Source of the DNA: Lentisphaerota bacterium
Lineage (GTDB): Bacteria; Verrucomicrobiota; Lentisphaeria; Victivallales; Victivallaceae
DNA length: 64,000 bases
Direction: 5' to 3'
Assembly (NCBI GenBank): GCA_015061545.1
Contig: SUWJ01000004.1
Location: 1-64,000, forward strand
Shown here: positions 53,022-63,523 of the stretch, in pieces
How positions within the stretch are numbered: the first letter of the stretch is position 1
Layout of the letters: each line of letters begins with the position of its first letter
Position numbers and translations under genes: made by a program
Notes under the pieces: generated by a model
The model's database searches: none
The model's input: only the letters and a program-made list of their open reading frames with translations
What the model was told of the DNA's origin: nothing

Positions 53022-54356
53022 TTAGCGGTTGGCTTTGATCCGTTCGCGCACGCTCTTTTCGTAGGCATCAAGATCTTCGATCTTCAGCGACGCCATATTG
53101 GTTTTGATTGCCGCTTCGGCAACTTTGCGTGCCACATGGGGCACCACGCGGGGGTCGAAGGGTTTGGGGATCACATAGGAGAGTTTCAGCGGATTGTCGC
53201 CGTCAAACATACCGTTGGCGGCATCCGCCGGATACGCTTTTCTGAGATCTTCCATCGTTTCCGCATCGACCTTCATTGCCGCGACTTCGCACAGGGCTTC
53301 GGCGGCGGCCAGTTTCATCGCTTCGTTTACATTGCGAGCCCGCACATCCAGCGCTCCGCGGAAGATCCCGGGGAAGCCCAGCACGTTGTTGATCTGATTG
53401 GGAAAGTCGGTACGGCCCGTACCCACTACCGCCGCGCCTGCGGCAAAGGCATCGGTGGGGAAAATTTCAGGCGTGGGATTGGCCATGGCAAAGATGATCG
53501 GATCGCTGTTCATGGTTTTGACCATTTCAGGAGTCAGGCAGTTGCCTACGGAAAGCCCCAGAAATACGTCGGCTCCGACCAGAGCTTCCGCCAGCGTGCG
53601 TTTGTCGGTTTTGACCGCAAAGCGCTGCTTTTCGGCGGAGAGATCGGTTCTTTCGCTGTGGATGACACCTTTGCTGTCGCACATGATAAAGTTTTCGCGC
53701 TTAGCGCCCGCAGTAATGTAAAGTTCGCTGCAGGAAATCCCCGCCGCCCCTGCGCCGTTGACCACAAATTTGCAATCTTCCAGCTTTTTGCCCAGCAGTT
53801 TGGTGGCATTCAGAATCGCCGCCAGCGAGATGATCGCCGTGCCGTGCTGATCGTCGTGAAAGACGGGTATATTCATCTTTTCTTTAAGGGTCTGTTCCAC
53901 TTCAAAGCAAGCGGGGGCACCGATATCTTCCAGATTGATCCCGCCGAAGCTGGGTTCCAGACATTCCGTTACCGCAATAAGTTTAGCCGGATCGGTCTTG
54001 CCGTTGGCGCCGAATACCTTGGAGATGCACAGCGGAACCGCATCAATATCGGCAAAACGCTTGAACAGCACCGCTTTGCCTTCCATTACCGGCAGCCCCG
54101 CTTCGGGGCCGATATTGCCCAACCCCAGCACCGCAGTACCGTCGCTGACCACTGCCACCAGATTGCCTTTGACGGTGTAATCCCACACCTTTTCGGGGGT
54201 GTCTTTGATTTCCAGACAGGGCTGAGCTACCCCCGGAGTGTAGGCAAGTGCCAGATCCTGCTGCGTTTCGCAGGGCTTGCTGGATACAACATGGATCTTG
54301 CCCGCGACGGGGGCAGAGTGATAGGCGAGGGCGGAAGCTTTCAAATCGCTGCTCAT
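53022..54356 (-). CDS. Malic enzyme (NAD(P)-dependent, oxaloacetate-decarboxylating)
   Basis: 444 residues with the malic enzyme layout: AYTPGVAQPC near 38, NLVAVVSDGTAVLGLGNIG near 65, the metal-binding GGINLEDIGAP and HDDQHGTAI near 137-172, and the nucleotide site NGAGAAGISC near 200. It lacks the phosphotransacetylase-like domain of long MaeB enzymes. It converts malate to pyruvate and CO2 with NAD(P)H production. AGGAG lies eight bases before the ATG. It follows metW by 53 bases on the same strand, so it is probably at the end of the metX-metW transcript, although a functional link is not evident. Confidence 0.95.
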   Translation of the reverse strand: MSSDLKASALAYHSAPVAGKIHVVSSKPCETQQDLALAYTPGVAQPCLEIKDTPEKVWDYTVKGNLVAVVSDGTAVLGLGNIGPEAGLPVMEGKAVLFKRFADIDAVPLCISKVFGANGKTDPAKLIAVTECLEPSFGGINLEDIGAPACFEVEQTLKEKMNIPVFHDDQHGTAIISLAAILNATKLLGKKLEDCKFVVNGAGAAGISCSELYITAGAKRENFIMCDSKGVIHSERTDLSAEKQRFAVKTDKRTLAEALVGADVFLGLSVGNCLTPEMVKTMNSDPIIFAMANPTPEIFPTDAFAAGAAVVGTGRTDFPNQINNVLGFPGIFRGALDVRARNVNEAMKLAAAEALCEVAAMKVDAETMEDLRKAYPADAANGMFDGDNPLKLSYVIPKPFDPRVVPHVARKVAEAAIKTNMASLKIEDLDAYEKSVRERIKANR

Positions 54357-54409
54357 AATATATGCTCCTGAATATTTATATGGTTAAAAACAGTTGTCGA
54401 TAAAAATTA

Positions 54410-55048
54410 TTATTGCTGTCGGTCGCGTATTTCAAAAATACAGGCGTGCGCCAGCAGATTGGGCAGTTTCACATCCAGATAACTGCGGGATCTGCCGATG
54501 GGAAAACTGTGGATGATCTCAATATTCAGACTGTCGCAAAGATCTCTGAAATCGCGGATCGTCCCCAGATGGATGTTTGGCGTATTGTACCAATTGTAGG
54601 GCAGCGTTTTGCTGAAAGGCATTTTGCCGTTGAAAAACAGCTGCATACGGTTGCGGATATGACCGAAATTGATAAATCCCACCAGCCCGCGTTTGCCGAT
54701 ACGGGTGACTTCGCGCAAAATCACTTCGGGGTGGCGCAGTTCCTGCAGCACTCTGGTCATCAGCACGCAGTCAAAACTCTGATCCTGCAAATAATCCAGA
54801 TCGTGGTTCAAATCGCCGTGGATCACAGGTATACCCCGCGCCACACATTCGCCGACCATATTGGCATCAATTTCCACCCCCAGCGGGCGGATCTGTTTAA
54901 GTTGTTCAAGATATGCCAGAAACGAGCCGTCCCCGCAGCCCAGATCAAGCACGCGGCTGTTGGGTTCAATCAGCTCGGCGATGCGCCGCAAATCGGGGCG
55001 GATCAGCGTTTCGGACTCTTTCGGCGGTTTGGCGGATATTTTTCTCAT
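54410..55048 (-). CDS. metW: Methionine biosynthesis protein MetW
   Basis: 212 residues, a class I methyltransferase fold with VLDLGCGDGSFLAYL as SAM-binding motif I, GVEIDAN as motif II, and the MetW-typical LQELRHPEVILREVTRIGK and GFINFGHIRNR stretches. It is thought to cooperate with MetX in homoserine acylation. The ATG at 55048 overlaps the metX stop as ATGA, and the pairing metX-metW is the usual one. A longer frame lacks support. The ribosome site is weak, which fits coupling to metX translation. Confidence 0.93.
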   Translation of the reverse strand: MRKISAKPPKESETLIRPDLRRIAELIEPNSRVLDLGCGDGSFLAYLEQLKQIRPLGVEIDANMVGECVARGIPVIHGDLNHDLDYLQDQSFDCVLMTRVLQELRHPEVILREVTRIGKRGLVGFINFGHIRNRMQLFFNGKMPFSKTLPYNWYNTPNIHLGTIRDFRDLCDSLNIEIIHSFPIGRSRSYLDVKLPNLLAHACIFEIRDRQQ

Positions 55049-56184
55049 TGGAATTTTTTCCGTTGGTTGGCAAGAAAATCGCGGATCAAGGCGCCCAGAC
55101 GATCCACTTCCAGCAGAAATGCATCGTGACCGTAACTTGACTCGATTTCGCAAAATGAACAGTTCAGATTATTTGCCAGCAGCGCTTTGACCAGCGCTTC
55201 GCTCTGATTGGTCGTAAAAAGCCAATCGCTGGAAAATGATACTACCAGAAAATCCGACTTGGCAACTTTCAGTGCTTCAGCCAAAGTTCCGCCGTCAGCC
55301 AGATCAAAGTAATCAGTCGCACGGGTGATGTACAAATAACTGTTGGCATCGAACCGCTCCACAAAGCGCTGTCCCTGATGTTCCAGATAGCTTTCCACGG
55401 CAAAATCCCGCTTGAACGCAAAGCTGTAGCGGTCGGCATCCTGCAAATTGCGCCCGAACTTCTGCTCCATGGATTCATCGCTCAAATAAGTTATATGTGC
55501 CAGCATCCGTGCCGTGGCAAGCCCCCGTTCGGGATTGACCGCGTAGTTGCCGTTGCTGAAATCCGAATCGCTGCGGATCGCCTGACTGCCCACCCAATTG
55601 AAGGCAATGCTTTGCGGCGCCAGCTGATAAGTTGTGGCAATGGCAACGATGCCCTGCGCCATTTCAGGATAACTTTTGCTCCATTCCAGCGCCTGCATAC
55701 CGCCCATTGAGCCGCCTACTACCGCCAGCAGTCTGGTTATCTGCAGGTGGTCGATCAACCGCTTTTGCGCCCGCACCATGTCGGCAATAGTTATAACCGG
55801 AAAATCCAGATTGTAAAGTTTGCCCGTTGCCGGGTTCACGCTCCGCGGACCGGTGGAGCCTGAACAGCCGCCGATAACGTTGCTGCAGATCACAAAGTAT
55901 TTATCCGTATCAATGTACTTACCCGGACCGACCATATTATCCCACCAGCCGGGTTTGCGGTCATCGGCGGAATGTTTGCCCGATACATGGGCGTCGCCGG
56001 TCAGCGCGTGAGCAATGAGTACGGCATTATCCCGGGCAGGAGCAAGTTTGCCGTAAGTTTCGTAGCGGATATTGACATCGTAAAGTTTTTTTCCGCAATC
56101 CAGTTCCAGCGCATTTTCTTCGCCGGGACCGAACCGGTAATCCTGCGGGATCACCAGATTTTCTGTTGTTGCTCCATTACTCAT
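55045..56184 (-). CDS. metX: Homoserine O-acetyltransferase MetX (acetyl or succinyl donor)
   Basis: 379-residue alpha/beta hydrolase of the MetX family. Signature segments are GDAHVSG, GWWDNMVGPG, SNVIGGCSGSTGP, the nucleophile GGSMGGMQ near 158, the acid SFSSDWLF near 308 and the histidine SYGHDAFLL near 350, so the triad is complete. It acylates homoserine in the first committed step of methionine synthesis. Donor choice (acetyl- or succinyl-CoA) cannot be told here. It overlaps metW. The ATG ribosome site is poor. Confidence 0.95.
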   Translation of the reverse strand: MSNGATTENLVIPQDYRFGPGEENALELDCGKKLYDVNIRYETYGKLAPARDNAVLIAHALTGDAHVSGKHSADDRKPGWWDNMVGPGKYIDTDKYFVICSNVIGGCSGSTGPRSVNPATGKLYNLDFPVITIADMVRAQKRLIDHLQITRLLAVVGGSMGGMQALEWSKSYPEMAQGIVAIATTYQLAPQSIAFNWVGSQAIRSDSDFSNGNYAVNPERGLATARMLAHITYLSDESMEQKFGRNLQDADRYSFAFKRDFAVESYLEHQGQRFVERFDANSYLYITRATDYFDLADGGTLAEALKVAKSDFLVVSFSSDWLFTTNQSEALVKALLANNLNCSFCEIESSYGHDAFLLEVDRLGALIRDFLANQRKKFQ

Positions 56185-56244
56185 ACTCTATACACCACGC
56201 TGAGGCGTTATTGACTTCTCTATATAATATACACCGTTCCGCCG

Positions 56245-56283
56245 AAAAAACAACCCGCATATCCGGCTTAATCCACGGGTGTT
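56245..56283 (-). terminator. Terminator of the aminotransferase gene
   Basis: On the minus strand the arms AACACCCG and CGGGTTGTT (one bulge) are followed by a T-run, just past the aminotransferase stop and before the metX promoter region. Confidence 0.65.
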
Positions 56284-56298
56284 TTTCTGCGATCGATC

Positions 56299-57489
56299 TC
56301 AAAGATTTTTCATGGCGTTTTTGAAACTTTCTGCGCTGTTGGCAATGATCGACTCATCCACGCAGAACGTAAGACGGAAGTACCCCGCCATGCCGAAGCC
56401 GCGCCCCGGCACCGCCAGGATCCGTTCCTGCAAAAGTTTATCCACAAAGATCCGTTCATCCGCCACAGGCGATTTGGGGAAGAAGTAGAACGCGCCTTTG
56501 GGCATTAAAAATTCGATTCCCGCATCGCTGAGGACTTGCGCCATCAAATTGCGGCGGCGGCGGTAGATATCCAGATCAATGGTGGAATCCACGCTGCGGA
56601 TAAGGATTTGCTGGGCTACAGCCGGAGCGTTGACAAAACCCAGAATACGGTTGGTCATAATCACTCCGTTAAGCAGTTCCTCCGCACCTTCCAGCGCCGG
56701 ATTCACCGCCACATAACCGATCCGTTCCCCTGCCAGCGACAGCGTTTTGGAGAAAGAACCGATCACTACCGAAGGCGCGTAAACCGAAAATACCGACGGT
56801 ACTTCGCAGTTGTCATAATTCAAATAACGGTAAGGTTCATCGGCGATCAGATAGATCACGCGGTTATATTTTCTGCCGGCTTCGCGCATAACCTCTGCCA
56901 GCGCTTCCAGCTCGCTGCGGGTGTAGATCTGCCCCGTGGGGTTGTTGGGCGAATTGACCAGCACCGCGCGGGTTTTGGGGGTGATTGCCGCAGCAATAGC
57001 ATCGCAATCCAGTTCAAAAGTATCTGGCTTGGTCGCTACCGGCAGCAGCTTGCCGCCGAAGTTGCCTGCGTAGAAAGCGTATTCCACAAAGTAAGGTGCA
57101 GGGCAGATGACTTCATCGCCGGGTTCCAGCACCGCACGGAAAAACGCGTTGATCCCGCCGGCAGCTCCGCAAGTAGTCACCACATGACTGGCGGGAACTC
57201 TCTCACCCTGTTCCCGCGTAAGGTATTCGCCCAGTTTGGCGCGGCATTCGGGGTATCCGGCATTGGGCATATAGCCCAGCGCAAAGGGTTCATCGGCTTT
57301 GGCGGCAATATCCTGCAACGCGGTTTTGACCGCTGCGGGGGCAGGCACGTCGGGATTGCCCAGACTGAAGTCATACACCTTGTCGCTGCCGTATTTTTTC
57401 CGCAGTTCATTGCCTGCTTCAAACATCTTGCGTATCATCGAAGAATTGCCCAATGCGGAGGCAATTTCATTGGAAAGAAGCGTACTCAT
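56299..57489 (-). CDS. Class I/II pyridoxal-phosphate aminotransferase
   Basis: 396 residues, fold type I. It contains SLGNPDVPAP, a TCGAAGGINAF cofactor loop, VNSPNNPTGQIY, IADEPYR with the pyridine-binding Asp, and the Schiff-base lysine in GSFSKTLSLAGERIG near 238. A C-terminal arginine, RLTFC, would bind the substrate carboxylate. It is most like aspartate/alanine/aromatic-type transaminases. The substrate is unresolved. It lies 31 bases downstream of ptsI and is likely co-transcribed with ptsH-ptsI. GAAAGG lies ten bases before the ATG. Confidence 0.92.
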   Translation of the reverse strand: MSTLLSNEIASALGNSSMIRKMFEAGNELRKKYGSDKVYDFSLGNPDVPAPAAVKTALQDIAAKADEPFALGYMPNAGYPECRAKLGEYLTREQGERVPASHVVTTCGAAGGINAFFRAVLEPGDEVICPAPYFVEYAFYAGNFGGKLLPVATKPDTFELDCDAIAAAITPKTRAVLVNSPNNPTGQIYTRSELEALAEVMREAGRKYNRVIYLIADEPYRYLNYDNCEVPSVFSVYAPSVVIGSFSKTLSLAGERIGYVAVNPALEGAEELLNGVIMTNRILGFVNAPAVAQQILIRSVDSTIDLDIYRRRRNLMAQVLSDAGIEFLMPKGAFYFFPKSPVADERIFVDKLLQERILAVPGRGFGMAGYFRLTFCVDESIIANSAESFKNAMKNL

Positions 57490-57520
57490 AGTTTGTAAAC
57501 CTTTCTTTAAGGAGCTTTGC

Positions 57521-59323
<1,803 letters not shown>

Positions 59324-59366
59324 GATCGTTTGCCCCGCTCCGCGCTGTAATTGTATAATAAAGTGT

Positions 59367-59633
59367 TTAATCTTCGTCAAATTTTCCTGCGAAAAGTCCC
59401 GAAAGCACCTGCAGTGCTTCTGCCTCATCGCAGCCCTGAGCTTCCAGCGTAAGAACCGATCCGCATGGCGCCCCGAGCATCAACAGCGAAAGAATGCTCT
59501 TGGCATCTGCCGCTTCTCCGCTCTGGGCAGTCAAGCTGATGGCGGCTTCAAATTTAGCCGCGCATTGCGCTACCAGCGCCGCCGGGCGGGCGTGCAGCCC
59601 CAACCGGTTCAAGATTTTAACTTCTGTAATCAA
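59367..59633 (-). CDS. ptsH: HPr phosphocarrier protein
   Basis: 88 residues, typical HPr. The PEP-derived phosphate site is H14 in GLHARPAA, and the regulatory serine is S46 in ADAKSILSL, followed by MLGAPCGS. Presence of Ser46 suggests control by an HPr kinase, if one exists elsewhere. The start is a TTG at 59633 eight bases after GAGAGG; no ATG is available. It is first in the ptsH-ptsI-aminotransferase run. Confidence 0.95.
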   Translation of the reverse strand: MITEVKILNRLGLHARPAALVAQCAAKFEAAISLTAQSGEAADAKSILSLLMLGAPCGSVLTLEAQGCDEAEALQVLSGLFAGKFDED

Positions 59634-59668
59634 AAAAACAGCCTCTCTTAAAAAACAAATCCCGGATT

Positions 59669-59696
59669 AATATATCACCATTTCAGGATTTTACAA
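59669..59696 (-). promoter_or_regulatory. Promoter of ptsH
   Basis: On the minus strand: TTGTAA (59696-59691), a 16-base spacer and TATATT (59674-59669). The start site would lie about 30 bases before the TTG codon. Confidence 0.55.
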
Positions 59697-59730
59697 CTTT
59701 TATTCGACAGTTACGGCTCGTAAAATAAAC

Positions 59731-59754
59731 AGCGGCGGGATTTCTCCCGCCGCT
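59731..59754 (-). terminator. Terminator of the pseudopilin cassette
   Basis: Perfect 10-base GC-rich arms AGCGGCGGGA (59731-59740) and TCCCGCCGCT (59745-59754) with a four-base loop. On the minus strand they are followed by GTTTATTTTA. It lies 47 bases past the stop of the large gene at 59801. Confidence 0.75.
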
Positions 59755-59800
59755 GCCGGCTGCAAATTTTTCAGTTGTTCATGCTGAGGATTGAAGCAAC

Positions 59801-62641
59801 TTACGGCTCGCTCAAGGTGTAGCACTCGATGACTTGAGTCTGGAATTTACAGTTGGCGCTATGAATACCATGCAGACAGCTGTCTTTGTTTTCGCAGTTG
59901 CTGAGGCTGCGCTTCAACCGCGCTACCAGATAGGTGGTGTTGGTGATCTTGTCGTACTGTTTGGTTGTTACGCCGTCTTCCACCTCGGACTCGGCCTTGC
60001 CGCCGTGGTTCAGACCGGTTTTGGTTTCGGCGATTTCGCCATCGTTGTTGAAGGTGTACGCTGTGCCTTTGATATCCTTGATGGACTGCGCCACTGCAAA
60101 TACCGTAAAGTATTCAAAGTTTTCACCGCAACGGGTCAGAGGAACGATTTTGCCGATGAGTTCTTCGATATTTATATCGCTGAACTTCTGCCCCTTGAAG
60201 GGCGAATCGTTGCTGTTGATCGCCCAGTCGGTGATTACATTGGCAAGCTGCCCGCGATGGATATAGCGGTTGTAAACTTCCGACCCACTGTTCGCCGGAT
60301 CATTGCCCGAAGCCTTATAGCATTTGTTGGCAATCCAGTCGCGCAGCGATTTTTCAGCATCGGCACTCAAAGCAGTTGCATCATCTTCCTTGAGCTCATG
60401 GGTGTTGATCGCTTTGGAGAGCGGGTGATACTTCAAGCCCTTGACCAGCGGCATAAATACCGCTTTTTTGCCGGCAGGATAATTGATATTGAATTTATCC
60501 GCTTTATCCGCATTGGTAAACTTGAGTTTATCCCACAGCAGACCGTCATTCAGATAAGTGACCTTTTCGCCGGCTGCCGTCAAAGGATCCAGCGTGCTTT
60601 TCAGATTCAGCGTCTGCCACGCCTGTCCGCGATGGATAAAGCCCAATTCCCAGGGCGATTCCATAACGCCGTTGCGGATATAAGCGCTTGCCAGCTTGGC
60701 AGGGTCATTTTCCGCTTCCAGATCTTTTTCTTTGGTCGGATCTTCATTTTTCGCATCCGCATTGCTGTTGGCGCTGCCAAAATTCGGAATATCCGACGTT
60801 GCCAATTCCGCCTTGCTGCGGACAAGTTCAAACTCCCACTCGCTGTTATCCAGATTAAACCGCGGATCCTTAACCGAATAATTCAAATAAGCACTGCGAA
60901 TCTCGGTTTGCATATGCGTTTTCATTGTAATTGCATTAAGGTTGCTAACAATAGTTTGATTGGTGGACGGATCAAATGAGGAAGTTTCACCTGCGACTAT
61001 ATGCGTGCTGGTATCCATGACCTTCTTGACATAGTCAACGTTATTGCCCTCATTATTTCTCAAAATCATAAAGCCGAATTCGATATTGGCGATTTCTATT
61101 TTTACCTTGACTTCAGGTGTAGGAATTGAATAATTAAGTTTTTCGAGTGTGGGAAATCCTATATTGGCATTTTGTGATTCATCAATTGAACCAAAATCAG
61201 TAATATAATTACAGGCAGGGATATCTCCCAAATTAGCCGTTCCGCTACCAGAAAAAATCACCTCTTTTTCAACGTTTTTAGAGTCATACTCTCGAGAGGC
61301 GGTAATCTTTATTTTTATATTGTAATTACTCAAATATATATTTTTTGCAGCAAGTGCCTCTCTATAAATATTAATTGCTTCAAAAAAACTTTTAAGAGTA
61401 ACTGTACATTGAACAATTTGAACCAAATCTCTGTATGGTTGTCCCGCATAGCTCACTACAATTTCTCTGTATAAAGCATTTGTTTGCAAGCCCACTCCAA
61501 ATTGATTGATATACGGGGTTTTTTCGTTGCCGGTGTAGCTGGGGACGTTGGTGGCGGACCATTCCGACGGGGTTATGTCCGAGGTTGGAGTGTCGTCGCT
61601 GTCCATGTAGTCGCGGAGGTTGGCGGCTATCTGATTACGGGCGCTGGAGGGTTCCAGCTGGACGCTGTCCAACAGCGCTTTATATGTGTCAAAAGATTGC
61701 AGCGTTTTGTAGTCAAAGAGCTTACGGGCGGTGTCGTCAAGATCGCTTCTTTCGGCTGCGATTTCCTGTTTGGGGGTAAAGTAGAGTGAGGCGAATTCCC
61801 GATAGGCTTCTTCGCTGGAACTGTCTTCGGATTTCTTATCTTTGGCGCCCAGTTTGCCCGCGTAGAAATCCTGACTGATTTCAGTAAAGTCAAAACAATC
61901 ATTATTAGTTACACCATCTTTGCCGAGGAGCCAATCCAGCGACAGCCAGTTGTTGCGCTTCTGTATAGTGGTCACCCCCTTATCGGTGGCAAAGGCTTTC
62001 AAACTCAATTCCGGATATTCTGCGCCGATACGCGGTTCGGTGCCATCGTCCAGCAACGTGGGATCGATCCCGAAGTTGGGGATAATCACATAAGCGGCTC
62101 TGCCGGTGATGATATCCTTATCAGGATTGTTGTAATAATAGATCCATTGGGGGTAATCCACTTTGACCCCGTTGGGGAAGAAGTTCCGCCAATGCCACTC
62201 TTTTTTGATGTCAGTTTCGGTCAAATCCGAGTAATCGCCGCCCATGTAACGGCGCAGCAGCGGCTTCAATGCCTGATATGCGTCACCCTTTTCGCCGTTA
62301 TCGGCGGCTTTGTCGTTGCTGCTTTCCCCATCGGTCAGGGAGCCGTCATCGGCAATGGATACGATCGGCGCCAGCAGTTTGGGATCTGCCGGGCGGTTGC
62401 GCATCCAGATGATTGCATCCGAAGGCCGGGTAAGCTGATTTTGAATTCTCACCAGCAAGCCCCGCGCCATCAGGCGGGAAGCCGCGGCATCGCCGTAGGT
62501 GTAGGCAATGCGCTGTTCGACCAGACTGGATGCCAGAAAGCCGATCAGCATTATCAGCAAAAGCGCCAGAATCGCCAACGCAAAAATCAACGCCACCCCA
62601 GCTTCGGAGTTCTTCTTGTAACGGAATTTTTTTCTGTGCAT
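59801..62641 (-). CDS. Large pilus-assembly PilX/GspK-like protein (Verru_Chthon cassette protein A-like)
   Basis: 946 residues. The N-terminus MHRKKFRYKKNSEAGVALIF and following hydrophobic helix (about 16-40), then EQRIAYTYGDAAASRLMA, fit PilX/GspK-type minor pseudopilins. The size and the downstream position after two prepilin genes fit protein A of the Verru_Chthon cassette, named from memory of that family. The body is rich in charged and aromatic residues and lacks a known enzyme motif. A central segment (about residues 380-585) is encoded by unusually A/T-rich DNA. The ATG has a GGAG site. Near its C-terminus several cysteines occur (NCENKDSCLHG). Confidence 0.72.
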   Translation of the reverse strand: MHRKKFRYKKNSEAGVALIFALAILALLLIMLIGFLASSLVEQRIAYTYGDAAASRLMARGLLVRIQNQLTRPSDAIIWMRNRPADPKLLAPIVSIADDGSLTDGESSNDKAADNGEKGDAYQALKPLLRRYMGGDYSDLTETDIKKEWHWRNFFPNGVKVDYPQWIYYYNNPDKDIITGRAAYVIIPNFGIDPTLLDDGTEPRIGAEYPELSLKAFATDKGVTTIQKRNNWLSLDWLLGKDGVTNNDCFDFTEISQDFYAGKLGAKDKKSEDSSSEEAYREFASLYFTPKQEIAAERSDLDDTARKLFDYKTLQSFDTYKALLDSVQLEPSSARNQIAANLRDYMDSDDTPTSDITPSEWSATNVPSYTGNEKTPYINQFGVGLQTNALYREIVVSYAGQPYRDLVQIVQCTVTLKSFFEAINIYREALAAKNIYLSNYNIKIKITASREYDSKNVEKEVIFSGSGTANLGDIPACNYITDFGSIDESQNANIGFPTLEKLNYSIPTPEVKVKIEIANIEFGFMILRNNEGNNVDYVKKVMDTSTHIVAGETSSFDPSTNQTIVSNLNAITMKTHMQTEIRSAYLNYSVKDPRFNLDNSEWEFELVRSKAELATSDIPNFGSANSNADAKNEDPTKEKDLEAENDPAKLASAYIRNGVMESPWELGFIHRGQAWQTLNLKSTLDPLTAAGEKVTYLNDGLLWDKLKFTNADKADKFNINYPAGKKAVFMPLVKGLKYHPLSKAINTHELKEDDATALSADAEKSLRDWIANKCYKASGNDPANSGSEVYNRYIHRGQLANVITDWAINSNDSPFKGQKFSDINIEELIGKIVPLTRCGENFEYFTVFAVAQSIKDIKGTAYTFNNDGEIAETKTGLNHGGKAESEVEDGVTTKQYDKITNTTYLVARLKRSLSNCENKDSCLHGIHSANCKFQTQVIECYTLSEP

Positions 62642-62653
62642 ATTATTATCTCC

Positions 62654-63508
62654 TCAGTTGGCTGCATTCATTTGATTTATCCAGAACGTACGGCTGAAAG
62701 TACGGGCGTATTTGTGCAGAAATTCCCGCTGTTCGTCATCGGATCTATCCTGAAAATCGGTTCTGAATTCCTTGCAGCGGTTGGGCGGCAGCATGGTAAT
62801 GACCACCTGAACGGCACGGACATTTTTCAAGCCTGCCTGACTGTCGGGCGAATCCGCCGCTTCCAAGGTTTCGCCATCGGTATCAGATTTCATTTTATAG
62901 GCGTAAAGCTGGAAGTCGATCACCCCTTCGATCACCTGTTTGGCATTGGCAAGATCGAACTTGAAGTAATCTCCCATACTTTGACCGCTTTTGAAACTGG
63001 TGGAGGCTTCTTCGTCCAGAATCATCCGCACGATCACGCCGTTTTTCTCGCAGGGTACTTTATCGTCGTCCAGATTGCTGTAGCCGCCGGAACTTTCCTG
63101 CAGCGGCGGATAGTAGACATATGCCACTTTGCAGATATCTGAGTTTTCGGTGTCGCTGTCCCGCCGGGTATGGGTCACAAAGCAGATAGTGCGCCCCTTG
63201 TCCAGCGAGTCGCCTTCCACCTTGATCATCCCCGAAGATCCGGCGGTAAATTCGCCGATAAAAAGCGGAGCGTGGTTGCTGTCGGCAACGGAAGCGTTGC
63301 TGTAATCGTAGACAATATTGCCCAATTCATCAGAGAGCATATTGAACAATACCTTGTTATCCATATAGACATCGCCCTGCTCGTTGCTGTGATGCCAGTA
63401 GTCGCTGGTCAGCGCCAGCATCTGCACCAGCACCACCGCCACCACGACCAGCAGCCCGATGGAAATAAGCAGTTCAAAGAGCGTAAAATGTTTTTTGCAT
63501 ATTTTCAT
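62654..63508 (-). CDS. Prepilin-type protein (Verru_Chthon cassette protein C-like)
   Basis: 284 residues beginning MKICKKHFTLFELLISIGLL, a type IV/II prepilin signal with histidine at the cleavage position and glutamate 5 present. A single hydrophobic helix follows, then a beta-rich domain (RTICFVTHTRR; AYVYYPPLQES; VQVVITMLPPNR). Size and fold resemble GspJ-like minor pseudopilins and protein C of the Verru_Chthon cassette. The ATG lies behind AAGGAG at a longish eleven bases. It lies 12 bases upstream of the large gene at 59801. Confidence 0.78.
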   Translation of the reverse strand: MKICKKHFTLFELLISIGLLVVVAVVLVQMLALTSDYWHHSNEQGDVYMDNKVLFNMLSDELGNIVYDYSNASVADSNHAPLFIGEFTAGSSGMIKVEGDSLDKGRTICFVTHTRRDSDTENSDICKVAYVYYPPLQESSGGYSNLDDDKVPCEKNGVIVRMILDEEASTSFKSGQSMGDYFKFDLANAKQVIEGVIDFQLYAYKMKSDTDGETLEAADSPDSQAGLKNVRAVQVVITMLPPNRCKEFRTDFQDRSDDEQREFLHKYARTFSRTFWINQMNAAN

Positions 63509-63523
63509 GTTGGTTCGCGCTCC

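Noticed and set aside
53136-54371. Plus-strand open frame (411 codons) opposite the malic enzyme gene
   Set aside because: The malic enzyme is unmistakable and full length; the antisense frame has no motif.
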